NCBI RefSeq assembly: GCF_017347085.1 | Contig: NZ_JADPSA010000022.1 | Span: 1 to 64,000, forward strand | Source: Nesterenkonia sp. E16_10 | GTDB lineage: Bacteria; Actinomycetota; Actinomycetes; Actinomycetales; Micrococcaceae | Length of the DNA: 64,000 bases | Reading direction: 5' to 3' | Part shown: piece after piece, positions 7,064 through 16,476 of the stretch | Numbering within the stretch: the stretch's first letter is position 1 | Layout of the letters: every line of letters starts with the position of its first letter | Made by a program: the position numbers and the translations under genes | The notes under the pieces: generated by a model | Told to the model about the DNA's origin: nothing | Database searches by the model: none | Seen by the model: only the letters and a program-made list of their open reading frames with translations

Positions 7064-9667
7064 TCAGCGGGTGGGTGCCGTCTCCGGCGCCTTGCCCAGC
7101 GGCTGGAGCCCGTCGGCGGGTCCGGCGGCCTCCGGCACGACCTCGCGCTCCAGCTGGGCGCCCTCGACGTCGACATCCGGGATCAGGCGGTCCATCCACT
7201 TCGGCAGCCACCAGGCGGCAGGCCCGGCCAGGTGCAGCAGCGCCGGCACCAGCATCAGCCGGACCACGAAGGCATCCAGCAGCACGCCCACGGAGAGCCC
7301 CAGCCCCATGGAGGCGATCATCGGGTCATCGGTGAAGACGAATCCAGCGAAGACCGAGGCCATGATCAGCGCCGCGGCGGTCACCACGGAGCGTCCGGCG
7401 TGCAGGCCCTGGCGGACTGCGAGCCGCGGCGCGGAGCCGTGGGCGTAGGCCTCACGCATCCCGGAGGCGGTGAAGAGCTGATAGTCCATGGCCAGCCCGA
7501 AGAGGATGCCCACCATGAGCACCGGCAGGAAGGTCAGGACCGGGCCCGGCGTCGTGACGCCGAAGATCTCGCTCAGCCAGCCCCACTGGAACACCGCAAC
7601 CACGATGCCCACGGCGGCGGCGAAGGACCCGACGAAGCCGAGGGTCGCGATCACCGGGAGCAGGATCGAGCGGAACACCATGATCATCAGCAGCAGTGAG
7701 AGCCCGATGACCAGCGCCAGGTAGAGCGGCAGCGCATCGGAGATCACATCTGACATGTCGATCTGAGCGGCCGTCATGCCCGCCACGGAGAGCTCGACGT
7801 CGGCAGCCTCGGTTCCGGCCAGCGGGTTGCCTTCGCGGAACTCGTGCACCAGGTTCTCGGTGGACTCGGCGGCCGGACCCTCCTCGGGGATGATCTGGAA
7901 GACCCCGAGCGTGTTGTCGTCGTTGAGCGCGGCCGGCACTGCGGCAGCGATGTTCTCGTTCTGAAGCAGCGCGGTGCCGATCTCGATCTGGTAGTCCTGC
8001 GCCTGGGCGTCTTCCAGCCCGGAGGGCAGATCGGCCAGGACCAGGAGCGGTCCGTTGACGCCCTGGCCGAAGGCCTCCTCGGTGGCGGCGTAGGCCTGGT
8101 AGGAGGCCGAGTCCTCGGCGTTGGAGCTCGCGTCGGGCAGGCCCAGGCGCAGGTCGAAGGTCGGGATGGAGAGCACCCCGAGCCCAATCAGCGCGGCGGC
8201 GGCGATGCCGATCGCCTTGCCGTGGCCCATGGGCGTGGTGATCTGCTTGGTGCGCCGCTCCCCGATGTGACGACGTTCCTTACGACCGAGGATCCTGCGG
8301 TCCACCAGGGAGAGCATGGCCGGGGTCATGGTGACTGCCATGAGCACCGCGATGGCCACACAGGCGGCTGCGACGCTGCCCATCAGGGCCAGGAACGGCA
8401 GGCCGGTGACGTTGAGCGCCAGCAGCGCGATGACCACGGTGGCACCGGCGAAGACCACGGCATTGCCCGCCGTGCCCGTGGCCAGGGCGATCGATGTGTG
8501 GACCGCCATGCCGTCCTTCAGCTGTCGGCGGTGACGGTGGATGATGAACAGCGAGTAGTCGATGCCCACCGCGAGTCCCAGCATCAGGCCCAGGATCGGA
8601 GTCATGGACATCATGTCGACGACGCCGGAGAACGCCAGCGCTCCGGCGACGCCGACCCCGACGCCGATCAGGGCGTTGAGCAGCGGCAGTCCCGCGCCGA
8701 TGAGCGTGCCGAGCATGATCAGCAGCACGGCTGCGGCGATCATCAGACCGATCAGCTCGGCCACAGAGAACAGGTGCGGAAGCTCGAAGTCGAGGTCACC
8801 GCCGGGCAGGGCCTCGACGCCGTCGATCTGCGCGTCGGTGATGACCTCAGAGACCGTGGCCAGGTCCTCGGTGCCGATGCTCTCCATGGGCTCGGTGAAG
8901 TTGAGCATCAGCACGGCCACATCGCCGTCCTCGGAGACGACCTGGGCCCCGGAGGAGAGCTCCAGGAGCGCCTCGCCGCGCTCCAGCTCCTCGGCGGCCT
9001 CGGTGAGCTCCTCCGCGCCGGCGTCGAGCTCCTCCTCACCGGCCTCAAGCTCCTGCTGCGCGGCCTCAAGCTCGGCTCGGCTGGCATCGAGCTCGGCCTG
9101 CTGCGCCTCGAACTGGGGCTGAGCGGCCTCGTAGATGCCCTGCTCCCGAGCCTCGGCGATCGCCTGGTCGAGCTGCTCCTGCCCCTCGTCGAGCTGGGCG
9201 AGGCCGGACTCGATCTCCTCGCGGCCGGACTCCAGCTCCTCACGGTTGGTCTCGATCTCTTCGCGACCGGATTCCAGCTCCGACTCGCCGGTGGAGATCT
9301 CGCTGCGCGCCTCGGCGATCTGCTCCTCGGTGACGAAGGGGTCGGTGACGCTGCTGACGATGTCCTCGCCCTCGAGCTCCGCGATGAACTCGGCGACCTG
9401 CTCCTCCTGCTCGGCGGTGAACGGCTCACCGTCGTCGGTGCGCAGGATCGCTGAGGCGTTGCCGCCGCCGGAGTCCGGCATCTCCTCCACCAGACGGTCG
9501 GCGACCGCGGTGGTCTCCAGGTCAGGGAGGGTGATCTGATCCGTCAGCTGTCCGCCGAAGGCGAGGAAGGAGCTGACGGCGAGTGCAAGCATGGCTAACC
9601 AGGCTGCGACGACGGTCTTGGCTCGGCGCGCGGAGAGCAGGCCGAGGCGATAAAGGAGCTTTGCCAT
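7064..9667 (-). CDS. MMPL/RND-family membrane transporter
   Basis: 867 residues, two halves each with a hydrophobic bundle and a large extracellular loop, as in actinobacterial MMPL proteins. Family segments include GIDYSLFIIHRHR in the first bundle and GLAMDYQLFTASGM in the second. The first extracellular loop carries an unusual Glu-rich repeat region (about residues 108-230, ESGREEIE/LEAAQQELE heptads) predicted to form a long coiled coil. The gene follows its probable repressor, TetR, on the same strand with its own promoter. Substrate may be a lipid or drug; the sequence does not say which. TATGAT lies 6 bases before the ATG, so the mRNA is probably leaderless. Confidence 0.9.
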   Translation of the reverse strand: MAKLLYRLGLLSARRAKTVVAAWLAMLALAVSSFLAFGGQLTDQITLPDLETTAVADRLVEEMPDSGGGNASAILRTDDGEPFTAEQEEQVAEFIAELEGEDIVSSVTDPFVTEEQIAEARSEISTGESELESGREEIETNREELESGREEIESGLAQLDEGQEQLDQAIAEAREQGIYEAAQPQFEAQQAELDASRAELEAAQQELEAGEEELDAGAEELTEAAEELERGEALLELSSGAQVVSEDGDVAVLMLNFTEPMESIGTEDLATVSEVITDAQIDGVEALPGGDLDFELPHLFSVAELIGLMIAAAVLLIMLGTLIGAGLPLLNALIGVGVGVAGALAFSGVVDMMSMTPILGLMLGLAVGIDYSLFIIHRHRRQLKDGMAVHTSIALATGTAGNAVVFAGATVVIALLALNVTGLPFLALMGSVAAACVAIAVLMAVTMTPAMLSLVDRRILGRKERRHIGERRTKQITTPMGHGKAIGIAAAALIGLGVLSIPTFDLRLGLPDASSNAEDSASYQAYAATEEAFGQGVNGPLLVLADLPSGLEDAQAQDYQIEIGTALLQNENIAAAVPAALNDDNTLGVFQIIPEEGPAAESTENLVHEFREGNPLAGTEAADVELSVAGMTAAQIDMSDVISDALPLYLALVIGLSLLLMIMVFRSILLPVIATLGFVGSFAAAVGIVVAVFQWGWLSEIFGVTTPGPVLTFLPVLMVGILFGLAMDYQLFTASGMREAYAHGSAPRLAVRQGLHAGRSVVTAAALIMASVFAGFVFTDDPMIASMGLGLSVGVLLDAFVVRLMLVPALLHLAGPAAWWLPKWMDRLIPDVDVEGAQLEREVVPEAAGPADGLQPLGKAPETAPTR

Positions 9668-9673
9668 GACACG

Positions 9674-9712
9674 ATCATAAACGGAACGCCGCGTCTCGAA
9701 ATTAGCCGAGAC
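9674..9712 (-). promoter_or_regulatory. MMPL promoter with TetR-type operator
   Basis: On the minus strand the -10 TATGAT (9674-9679) is followed by 6 bases and the ATG. An inverted repeat GTCTCG-N8-CGAGAC (9693-9712) covers the -35 position, an ideal place for repression by the TetR protein encoded immediately upstream. Confidence 0.6.
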
Positions 9713-9748
9713 CTTTATGAAGCTCCGATGTGATGAAGCTCATGGCGA

Positions 9749-10384
9749 CTAGTTCAGCGAGGTGCCGGCCCCGGGGCGCATCAGCCCGGTCACGACGACG
9801 TCGACGAGGCTCTCCGACCAGCTCAGGCTCGGCGCGGAGCCGGTGAGCATCCGGAAGATCAACGGATCCCCGATCGCGGAGGCGGCCGCGGCGATGTCCA
9901 CGCCCTCGCGAAGCTCACCTGCCCGTTCGGCCTCACGCAGACGCTCGGCCAGCAGGCCGTGATCCCACATGCTCGCCTGCTGCAGCAGCCGCTCGGTCCC
10001 GGGGTCACCCTGGAGTCCCGCCACCACGAGGCTGCGCGCCATGCCGACGTGGGTCTCGCGGAAGGCTTCGACGAGCATGCCGCGGATCCAGGTCAGACAG
10101 TCAGCGCGCAGATCGCCGGTGGAGGGCATGGGCACCAGCTCGATCTCGGCGTCGCCGGTGAGCATGACCTCCAGCACCACGGCGGCCTTGGACTTCCACC
10201 AGCGGTAGATGGTCTGCTTGCTCACCCCTGCCTCCGAGGCGATCGCCTCCACGGTGAGCTCCTCGTAGGAGCTCACGCGCAGCAGCCGGGTCGTGGCGTC
10301 TAAGACCGCCTGGTGTGAGGCCTCGCTGCGCGGACGTCCCCGTCGCGGTTCTGCGGTGTCGGACCGCTGTGCCTCAGATGCCAT
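9749..10384 (-). CDS. TetR-family transcriptional regulator
   Basis: 211 residues from the ATG at 10384. The N-terminal helix-turn-helix has the typical end GVSKQTIYRWWKSKAAV (about residues 42-58); the C-terminal ligand domain resembles the TetR_C subset used by actinobacterial regulators. A -10 TACGAT ends 7 bases before the ATG, so the transcript looks leaderless; the longer frame up to 10462 has no start signal. The MMPL gene follows 81 bases downstream and has a palindrome over its promoter, so it is the likely target. The ligand is unknown. Confidence 0.88.
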   Translation of the reverse strand: MASEAQRSDTAEPRRGRPRSEASHQAVLDATTRLLRVSSYEELTVEAIASEAGVSKQTIYRWWKSKAAVVLEVMLTGDAEIELVPMPSTGDLRADCLTWIRGMLVEAFRETHVGMARSLVVAGLQGDPGTERLLQQASMWDHGLLAERLREAERAGELREGVDIAAAASAIGDPLIFRMLTGSAPSLSWSESLVDVVVTGLMRPGAGTSLN

Positions 10385-10460
10385 GGGCGATATCGTAGCG
10401 CGACGAGGAGATCCTCGGCCTGTGCCATCCTTGATCCATGACCGCCGCACCAGGGACCCC

Positions 10461-12050
10461 ATGAGGGCTGCGTCGACCAGCCGGCTGCTGGACCTGGAAG
10501 AGCTCGTCCCGGAGTCCGCGCGAAGGGCCCGGGAGCATCAGGCCCGTGACTCCGAGGACCTCGCCGCGCAGCTCTTCGGGAGCCTCAGCGCCGCGCTTCC
10601 CGACGTTCCGGCGGCGCTGCTGGACAGCAGCGACCACGCCCGGACCGAGCAGCCCGGACGCAGCGCGCAGAGCATCCTGGCGTTCTCCTTAGGCGCGCAG
10701 GCGGCCACGGTCAGCCACCTGAGGGGTCGGACCAGCGTCACCACACCTGCGGGGACCACCGAGGCGCACCAGCCGTTCTTCGGCTGGCTGGCGGAGAACT
10801 GGACCGGGCCCGCGGACCAGGCGGCCGCGGAGGAGGAACCGGATGAGCCCCCGCGCGACACCCCGCGGTTCGCGCTCGGCTGGGTCGGCTGGCTCGGCTA
10901 CGAGCTCAAGCGAGAGTCTGGCGCCGCGGACCGGCCCGACACGGCGCTGGAGCGCAGCGGCCTGCCCACCCAGGAAGCCAGCCTGTTCCGCGCCACGCAT
11001 GCCGTGGTGATCCACCACGGCACGGGACAGCTGGAGCTCCAGTGCCTGGACCCGAGCACGGAGTCCGACTGGGAGGAACAGGTGCTCCGGGCACTGGCCG
11101 GAGTGGTGGCCGCGGGAGGCGCCGCGAGGCGGATCGAGGGAAGCGACGCCGCAGCTGCGGGGGCTGCGACGGTGCGCGAGGTCGCGGTCAGGGATTCCCG
11201 CAGCGCCTATCTCGCGGCGATCCAGGCGGCCCAGCGAGAGATCACCGCGGGCAACAGCTACGAGATCTGTCTGACCACGGCGGTCACCGGGACCCTGGCA
11301 CCGGGCCACGCGTCCGGCGTCGACCTCTTCACCGTTCTTCGTGCCCGTAACCGGGCCCCCTTCACCGCGTTCCTGCGCATCGGAGAGACCGAGATCCTCT
11401 CCACGTCACCGGAACGGTTCCTCAGCGTCAGCGCGGGCGGCACGGTGCGCTCGGAGCCGATCAAGGGCACCAGGCCTCGCGGGGAGACCGCCGCAGCGGA
11501 CCGCGCCATGATCGAGGATCTGCGCAGCCACCCCAAGGACCGGGCGGAGAACGTGATGATCGCGGACCTGGTCCGCAACGACCTCTCGATCCACGCCGTT
11601 CCGGGCAGCCTGCGCACGGAACGGCTCTGTGCGGTGGAGACCTACCCCAGCGTGCACCAGCTGGTCTCCACGGTCAGCGCTGCGATCCCGGACGAGGTCC
11701 CGCGGGCGCGGGTGATCGCCGACGCCTTCCCGCCCGGGTCGATGACCGGGGCGCCGAAGATCTCCACGATGGATATCCTGCAGCGCCTGGAGACCGGGGC
11801 GCGCGGAGCCTATTCGGGGGTGGCGGGATACTTCAGCACCAACGGCGCCGCGGACCTTGCGGTGCTGATCCGCACCGCGGTGCTCACCGGTGAGCCCGAG
11901 GCCCGGCGGTTCCACCTGGGTCTGGGCGGGGCCATCACCGCCGATTCCGACCCGGCCGAGGAGTGGGAGGAGATCCGCACCAAGTCCCGCGGTGTGCTGG
12001 GGGCGCTCGGCGCGAGGTTCCCCGAGTCGGCGCCCGAGGCTAGTCGGTGA
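10461..12050 (+). CDS. pabB: Aminodeoxychorismate synthase component I
   Basis: 529 residues. The chorismate-binding domain covers roughly residues 240-520 with ITAGNSYEICLTT, STSPERFL, EPIKGTRPRG, HPKDRAENVMIADLVRND and FPPGSMTGAPK. The Lys in PIKGT distinguishes PabB from anthranilate synthase TrpE (PIAGT). It converts chorismate with ammonia to 4-amino-4-deoxychorismate on the folate route; no glutaminase domain is fused, so PabA must come from elsewhere. PabC-like lyase lies 2.6 kb downstream. I start at 10461; an 8-codon frame beginning at 10438 ends by overlapping this ATG (ATGA). The last 11 bases overlap the convergent lipoprotein gene. Confidence 0.9.
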   Translation: MRAASTSRLLDLEELVPESARRAREHQARDSEDLAAQLFGSLSAALPDVPAALLDSSDHARTEQPGRSAQSILAFSLGAQAATVSHLRGRTSVTTPAGTTEAHQPFFGWLAENWTGPADQAAAEEEPDEPPRDTPRFALGWVGWLGYELKRESGAADRPDTALERSGLPTQEASLFRATHAVVIHHGTGQLELQCLDPSTESDWEEQVLRALAGVVAAGGAARRIEGSDAAAAGAATVREVAVRDSRSAYLAAIQAAQREITAGNSYEICLTTAVTGTLAPGHASGVDLFTVLRARNRAPFTAFLRIGETEILSTSPERFLSVSAGGTVRSEPIKGTRPRGETAAADRAMIEDLRSHPKDRAENVMIADLVRNDLSIHAVPGSLRTERLCAVETYPSVHQLVSTVSAAIPDEVPRARVIADAFPPGSMTGAPKISTMDILQRLETGARGAYSGVAGYFSTNGAADLAVLIRTAVLTGEPEARRFHLGLGGAITADSDPAEEWEEIRTKSRGVLGALGARFPESAPEASR

Positions 12051-12942
12051 GCTCGTGATCGAAGGTCGCGAGCTTCGCGGACTGGAGCTCCACGATCTCC
12101 TCGAAGGTCTCGGCATCCATGTTCGCGGCGCTGACCATCAGCAGGTGCCTGCCGTAGTCCGTGCTGGCTGAGAAGCCGAGGACCTCCACCACGGACTCGC
12201 CGTCGAAGACCTCCATCTCCAGCTCAAGTCCGCGGAAGTCATGGGCCTCGAAGGCCCCGAAGCCCACCGAATCGGTCTCCGCCTGAAGCGGCTGGTCGGT
12301 GCAGGCCTCGATGACCCGGTCCCAGACGGCACCTGAATCCGGCCGCTCCTGGAGGCCGAGCATCCAGACGTAGAGGCTCTCGGTACGATCGGAGAGCTCG
12401 CGCTGGTACTCCTGGACCACGCCGCGCTCCGGGCTCTCCCCGATGAGGTCCGCGTTGATGCGATCCATGGCGGATGAACACTCGCCCTCACCGAAGCTCT
12501 CGGTGTAGACCTCCGCGGTCGCGCCCAGCTGGTCCTGGAAGAAGTCCAGTCCGGTCAGCGTGGAATGGCTGTCCGGGGTGAACGGGAGCTCCGACTCGGT
12601 GAGCAGGATCTGCGCGATCTCGCGCTGCGTGAGCAGCTCCTCGGGTCCTGGGTCGGTGGCCGCTTCGTCGCTGCCGCCCTCGGGATCTTCCGCGTCCTGG
12701 TCCGCGGTGTCCTGCTCGGCGGCCGCGTCCTGATCGATGCTGTCCTGCTGGGGCTCAGCCGCCTCCCCGCTCTCCGACGAGACGGCACTGAGCGCTGCGG
12801 CATCCTGGGCCTGGCCCGAATCCTCGGAATCCGAGGAACAGGCCGCGGCGGAGAGCGCCACTGCGGCGACGACGCCGAGCAGGCCCGCGGTCCGGGTCGC
12901 GGAAGGCGCGGCTCGGCGAGCCGTCGAACGCAATCCGCTCAT
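12040..12942 (-). CDS. Putative lipoprotein, unknown function
   Basis: 300 residues. Signal peptide with lipobox LSAAAC (Cys near residue 35), then a long acidic Gln/Asp/Glu-rich linker (about 36-100) and a folded domain to the end with two further cysteines (GECSSAMD and EACTD) that could form a disulfide. No family is recognised. The ATG is preceded by TGAGGAAAC, and TATACT (13010-13015) is a candidate -10. The end overlaps the pabB end by 11 bases in convergent orientation. Confidence 0.78.
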   Translation of the reverse strand: MSGLRSTARRAAPSATRTAGLLGVVAAVALSAAACSSDSEDSGQAQDAAALSAVSSESGEAAEPQQDSIDQDAAAEQDTADQDAEDPEGGSDEAATDPGPEELLTQREIAQILLTESELPFTPDSHSTLTGLDFFQDQLGATAEVYTESFGEGECSSAMDRINADLIGESPERGVVQEYQRELSDRTESLYVWMLGLQERPDSGAVWDRVIEACTDQPLQAETDSVGFGAFEAHDFRGLELEMEVFDGESVVEVLGFSASTDYGRHLLMVSAANMDAETFEEIVELQSAKLATFDHELTD

Positions 12943-13036
12943 GTTTCCTCAGGTCTGATCGGCGCTGGGTGGAGGGGCTCCGGATCGGGCTCCGGCGTCC
13001 TGGGCAGAGAGTATATATGCTCGTCGATCCGGGCCT

Positions 13037-14527
13037 CTACTGCAGCCCGGAGGTGAGCCGGAAGGTGTTGTCCAGGTAGCGCACGTGCCACGGCCTGCGT
13101 GACCACTCCTGAAGGTCAAGCTCGGTGGAGAGCAGGAGATACCGCGTGAAGACCTCCTCGATCTCGGTGACCTTCTCCACGTCGACGATCATCAGCGTGA
13201 CCTCCAGGTTCAGCGAGAAGGAGCGCATGTCCATGTTCGAAGAGCCCAGGACCGCGACGTGGTCATCGATGATCATGAACTTCGCGTGCAACACGTCCGG
13301 ATCCGGGTAGCGGAAGATCCGCACCCCGGCCTCGAGCAGGATCTGGTAGTAGGACTGCTGGGCGTGCTGGACGGTGAACTGATCGGCCTTCTTCGAGACC
13401 AGCACTAGGACCTCGACATCGCGGTGCGCCGCGTTGGTGAGCGCGTAGAGCAGCGAATCGTCGGGGACCAGGTACGGCGTGGAGATGATGATCCGGTCCG
13501 TGGCCTGGTAGATCAGGTCGTTGAAGAGGCGCAGGTTGTTCTCATCCGGGAACCCCGGGCCGGAGGGGACCACCTGGACCAGCGAGCCGCCCGAGGCGGC
13601 CTCATCGGCCTCCAGGTCCACCAACAGCTTCTCGCCGAGGTTCTCGTTGGTCTCGGCGTACCAGTCGGAGGCGAAGACGATGTCGAGTCCGGTCACCGCG
13701 GGGCCGGTGAGCACCACATTGAGCTCGACCCAGCGTCGACCCATGCGCACCGCCGCGGGTCGCTGGTAGTGCGGTTCGATCAGGTTCGTGGAGCCGGTCA
13801 GCGCGGTGATGCCGTCGATGACCACGATCTTGCGGTGGTTGCGCAGATCCAACCGGGAGAAGCGCCGGCGCAGCGGACGAATCGGGAGCACCCGATGCCA
13901 TTCGATCTTGGAACCGCGCAGCCTGCGCTTGAGCCGACGGTAGCCCTTGACCCGCGCCGTGCCGAGATGGTCATAGAGGAAACGCACCTTGACCCCGCGC
14001 TCGGCCGCGCGCTCCATGGCGTCGAGCACCGGGCCGGCGTACTCGCGGTCGTCCCCGACGATGTAGAAGAGCACATGGACGTACTCCCGGGCCTCATCGA
14101 TCTGATCGACCAGCCAGGTGAAGGACGCCTTATAGTCCGTGATCAGCGTGAGCTGGTTGCCCTCCTGGATGGGGAAGGCGCCAAGATTGCGATTGAGCAC
14201 CGCGGTGGCGCTGAGCTGCTCATGCTCACGCAGCTGGTCCGAGAGCTCCATCTGGCTGGTGGCCCGCAGCAGCGCGGCATTCATCCGCCGCTGACGCTCC
14301 TGCCGGCGGGCGGAGAGCTTGCTGCGGCCGAAGAGCAGGAACAGCGGCAGCCCGATCGCCGGGACGAAGAAGATCGCCAACAGCCAGGCCATCGCGGTGT
14401 TGGGGCGGCGATTGGAGGGAATGATGCCGATCACGGCCACTCGGACGCCGATCTCGAACACGAGGATGCCCAGGAGGATCCCCTGCGGCAGGGATTCCAG
14501 TCCCCACCCGCTAAATGGCCACAGCAA
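13037..14527 (-). CDS. cls: Cardiolipin synthase, phospholipase D family
   Basis: 496 residues. Two N-terminal membrane segments with the PLDc_N pattern (PNTAMAWLLAIFFVPAIGLP) are followed by two HKD catalytic motifs: HRKIVVIDG with GSTN near residue 230, and HAKFMIIDD with GSSNMDMRS near residue 413. It should join two phosphatidylglycerols into cardiolipin, or use CDP-diacylglycerol as some actinobacterial enzymes do, at the membrane. The start is a TTG preceded by GGAGGG at 6 bases; the nearby ATG is in another frame. Length is standard for bacterial Cls. Confidence 0.9.
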   Translation of the reverse strand: MLWPFSGWGLESLPQGILLGILVFEIGVRVAVIGIIPSNRRPNTAMAWLLAIFFVPAIGLPLFLLFGRSKLSARRQERQRRMNAALLRATSQMELSDQLREHEQLSATAVLNRNLGAFPIQEGNQLTLITDYKASFTWLVDQIDEAREYVHVLFYIVGDDREYAGPVLDAMERAAERGVKVRFLYDHLGTARVKGYRRLKRRLRGSKIEWHRVLPIRPLRRRFSRLDLRNHRKIVVIDGITALTGSTNLIEPHYQRPAAVRMGRRWVELNVVLTGPAVTGLDIVFASDWYAETNENLGEKLLVDLEADEAASGGSLVQVVPSGPGFPDENNLRLFNDLIYQATDRIIISTPYLVPDDSLLYALTNAAHRDVEVLVLVSKKADQFTVQHAQQSYYQILLEAGVRIFRYPDPDVLHAKFMIIDDHVAVLGSSNMDMRSFSLNLEVTLMIVDVEKVTEIEEVFTRYLLLSTELDLQEWSRRPWHVRYLDNTFRLTSGLQ

Positions 14528-14617
14528 CGCATACCCTCCAAGGTGTTCTGAGACAGCCTACTGGGTCTGGCCCCGCCGATCACCGCCGGCGGCCCGCCCA
14601 GGGGCTAGGCTGTAGCC

Positions 14618-15574
14618 ATGGCTGAGCACTTTCGCGATGACTCTGTGGCCGCCGTCGCCGTACGGATCGACGCCGAACACCCCACTGGTGCGGTCTTTGA
14701 CCCGCACCAGCCCCAGCTGCGGATCACCGACCTCGGTGCCATCCGCGGGGACGGGATATTCGAGACGATGTTCGCCGTGAACGGCACGCCGCGGAAGCTC
14801 GACGCACACCTGGCCCGACTGCGCCGCTCCGCCGGCATCCTTGACATCGGCATTCCCCCGGCAGACTCCTGGGAGGCCGCCATCGGGCTGGGCCTCGAGG
14901 AGTACCGCGCCCGGGGCGGGGTGCCTGAGGAGCTGGCGGTCAAGCTCGTAGCCACCCGAGGCGTGGAGGGCGAACCGGCCTCCGAGGATCCGGCCTTCGC
15001 CGGCACCTACTGGCTGATGCTGACTCCGGTGGCTGAGAGCATGCGGTCCAACCGCGGCAAGCCGCTGGCCGTGACGCTGCTGGACCGCGGCTACGACTCC
15101 ACCGCCGCCGAACGGGCACCCTGGCTCGTGCTGGGCGCCAAGACCCTGAGCTATGCGGTGAACATGGCTGCGCTGCGCCACGCCGAGGCCGGCGGGTTCG
15201 ACGACGTCATCTTCACCACCTCCGACGGCCAGGTGCTCGAGGGCCCGACCTCCACCGTGCTCATCGCGAAGGCGGGCGCCGACGGAGAGCCGCCGACGCT
15301 GATCACCCCGGTGCTGGAGACCGGCATCCTGCCGGGCACCACCCAGGGAGCGATCTTCACCGCGGCCGAGCGGGCCGGCTGGAAGCTCGGCTATGGGCCG
15401 CTGACCCCTGAGGACCTCTATGCGGCAGATCACCTGTGGCTGCTGTCCTCGGTGCGGCTGGCGGCTCCGGTGAACCGGATCGATGAGCATGAGCTCGCCG
15501 TGAACCCGGAGCTCACCGCGGCGCTGAACAGCTTCCTGGACCAGGACCTGCCGGTCAACCACCCGCTGGACTGA
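14618..15574 (+). CDS. pabC: Class IV aminotransferase, probable aminodeoxychorismate lyase
   Basis: 318 residues, fold type IV PLP enzyme. The N-terminal RGDGIFETM and the PLP Lys in GAKTLSYAVNM (near residue 175) are clear, as is the cofactor-binding GILPGTT. With PabB encoded upstream, the most likely reaction is conversion of aminodeoxychorismate to p-aminobenzoate; branched-chain or D-amino-acid transamination is possible for this fold. A -10 TAGGCT (14606-14611) ends 6 bases before the ATG, so the mRNA looks leaderless. Divergent from cls. Confidence 0.8.
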   Translation: MAEHFRDDSVAAVAVRIDAEHPTGAVFDPHQPQLRITDLGAIRGDGIFETMFAVNGTPRKLDAHLARLRRSAGILDIGIPPADSWEAAIGLGLEEYRARGGVPEELAVKLVATRGVEGEPASEDPAFAGTYWLMLTPVAESMRSNRGKPLAVTLLDRGYDSTAAERAPWLVLGAKTLSYAVNMAALRHAEAGGFDDVIFTTSDGQVLEGPTSTVLIAKAGADGEPPTLITPVLETGILPGTTQGAIFTAAERAGWKLGYGPLTPEDLYAADHLWLLSSVRLAAPVNRIDEHELAVNPELTAALNSFLDQDLPVNHPLD

Positions 15575-15594
15575 GCTGCGCGCCCTGGGCGCTA

Positions 15595-15658
15595 GAGCTG
15601 GCGGGCGTTGGAGCTGGCGGGCGTTGGAGCTGGCGAGCGTCAGAGCTGGCGGGCGTTG
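15595..15658. repeat. Four tandem 16-bp repeats at the 3' end of the nitrilase gene
   Basis: Units of GAGCTGGCGGGCGTTG at 15595, 15611, 15627 (three changes) and 15643. The last unit is the coding end of the nitrilase gene (its final NARQL codons), so the array looks like a duplicated gene end extending into the convergent intergenic space. Confidence 0.85.
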
Positions 15659-16473
15659 CGCAGCACCGGGACCAGTTCCCGGGTCCGGCTGACCAGTTCC
15701 GGGTCTAGCTCGGCGATCAGCAGCTCAGGCGCGCCGCCGGCCTCGCGGAGCGGGACGCCCAGCGGGGACACGATCATCGAATGCCCGATCCCGGTGGGCG
15801 CTCCCGGCACCGGGTCCACTCCGGCGGCGGCGGGATCGGCCTGGCCGCAGGCCAGGATGTACTGCGTGGAGTCCAGCGCCCTGGCCTGGGCGAGCAGCCG
15901 CCACTGCGCCAGCTTGCCCTCCCCCGCGCCCCAGGATGCCGGCACCAGGGTCACCTGCGCGCCAGATCGGGCATGGGCGGTGAACAGGTTCGGGAAGCGG
16001 ATGTCGTAGCAGGTGGCCAGCCCGAAGGTGATGTCGTCGAGGACGAACTGCGCCGGGCTGCGGCCGGGCTGGACGCCGTCGGACTCCTTGAAGCCGAAGG
16101 CGTCGTAGAGGTGGATCTTGTCATAGGCGACGTCGATCTCCGCGGCCGCGCCGGAGGGGCCGGCGGGGCCCACGGCGATCAGGGTATTGACGACTCGAGG
16201 TCGACCGTCGGCGCTGGGCACCCCGGGGGTGAACATTCCGGCGACGATCACGATCTGGAACTCCCGGGCCAGGCCGCGGACGGCCTCGGCCCAGGCGCCG
16301 GTGACCGGTTCGGCCACGGGCGGCAGCGGGTGCCCGAAGGCGCGCTGGGCGGCCTCGGGGAAGACCACGACCCGCGCCCCGGCCTGCGCGGCACGGGAGG
16401 TGTATTCGCGGATCAGCTGCAGGTTGGCATCAGGGTCCGGGCCGGTGGTGATCTGAGCGGCAGCGATGCGCAT
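15640..16473 (-). CDS. Carbon-nitrogen hydrolase, Nit2/omega-amidase-like
   Basis: 277 residues with the complete nitrilase-superfamily triad: Glu in VVFPEAA (residue 40), Lys in YDKIHLYDAF (about 119) and Cys in LATCYDIRFP (about 154). DKIHLYDAF and CYDIRFP are the pattern of Nit1/Nit2 enzymes, which remove side-chain amides (omega-amidase, or deaminated glutathione repair). It follows DUF4235 by three bases in a likely operon. Substrate by family only. Confidence 0.87.
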   Translation of the reverse strand: MRIAAAQITTGPDPDANLQLIREYTSRAAQAGARVVVFPEAAQRAFGHPLPPVAEPVTGAWAEAVRGLAREFQIVIVAGMFTPGVPSADGRPRVVNTLIAVGPAGPSGAAAEIDVAYDKIHLYDAFGFKESDGVQPGRSPAQFVLDDITFGLATCYDIRFPNLFTAHARSGAQVTLVPASWGAGEGKLAQWRLLAQARALDSTQYILACGQADPAAAGVDPVPGAPTGIGHSMIVSPLGVPLREAGGAPELLIAELDPELVSRTRELVPVLRNARQL

Positions 16474-16476
16474 CGA

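Noticed and set aside
7844-9454. 536-residue frame antisense to the MMPL gene
   Set aside because: High-GC shadow of the coding strand; composition is His/Gly/Asp-rich with no start signal or known domain.
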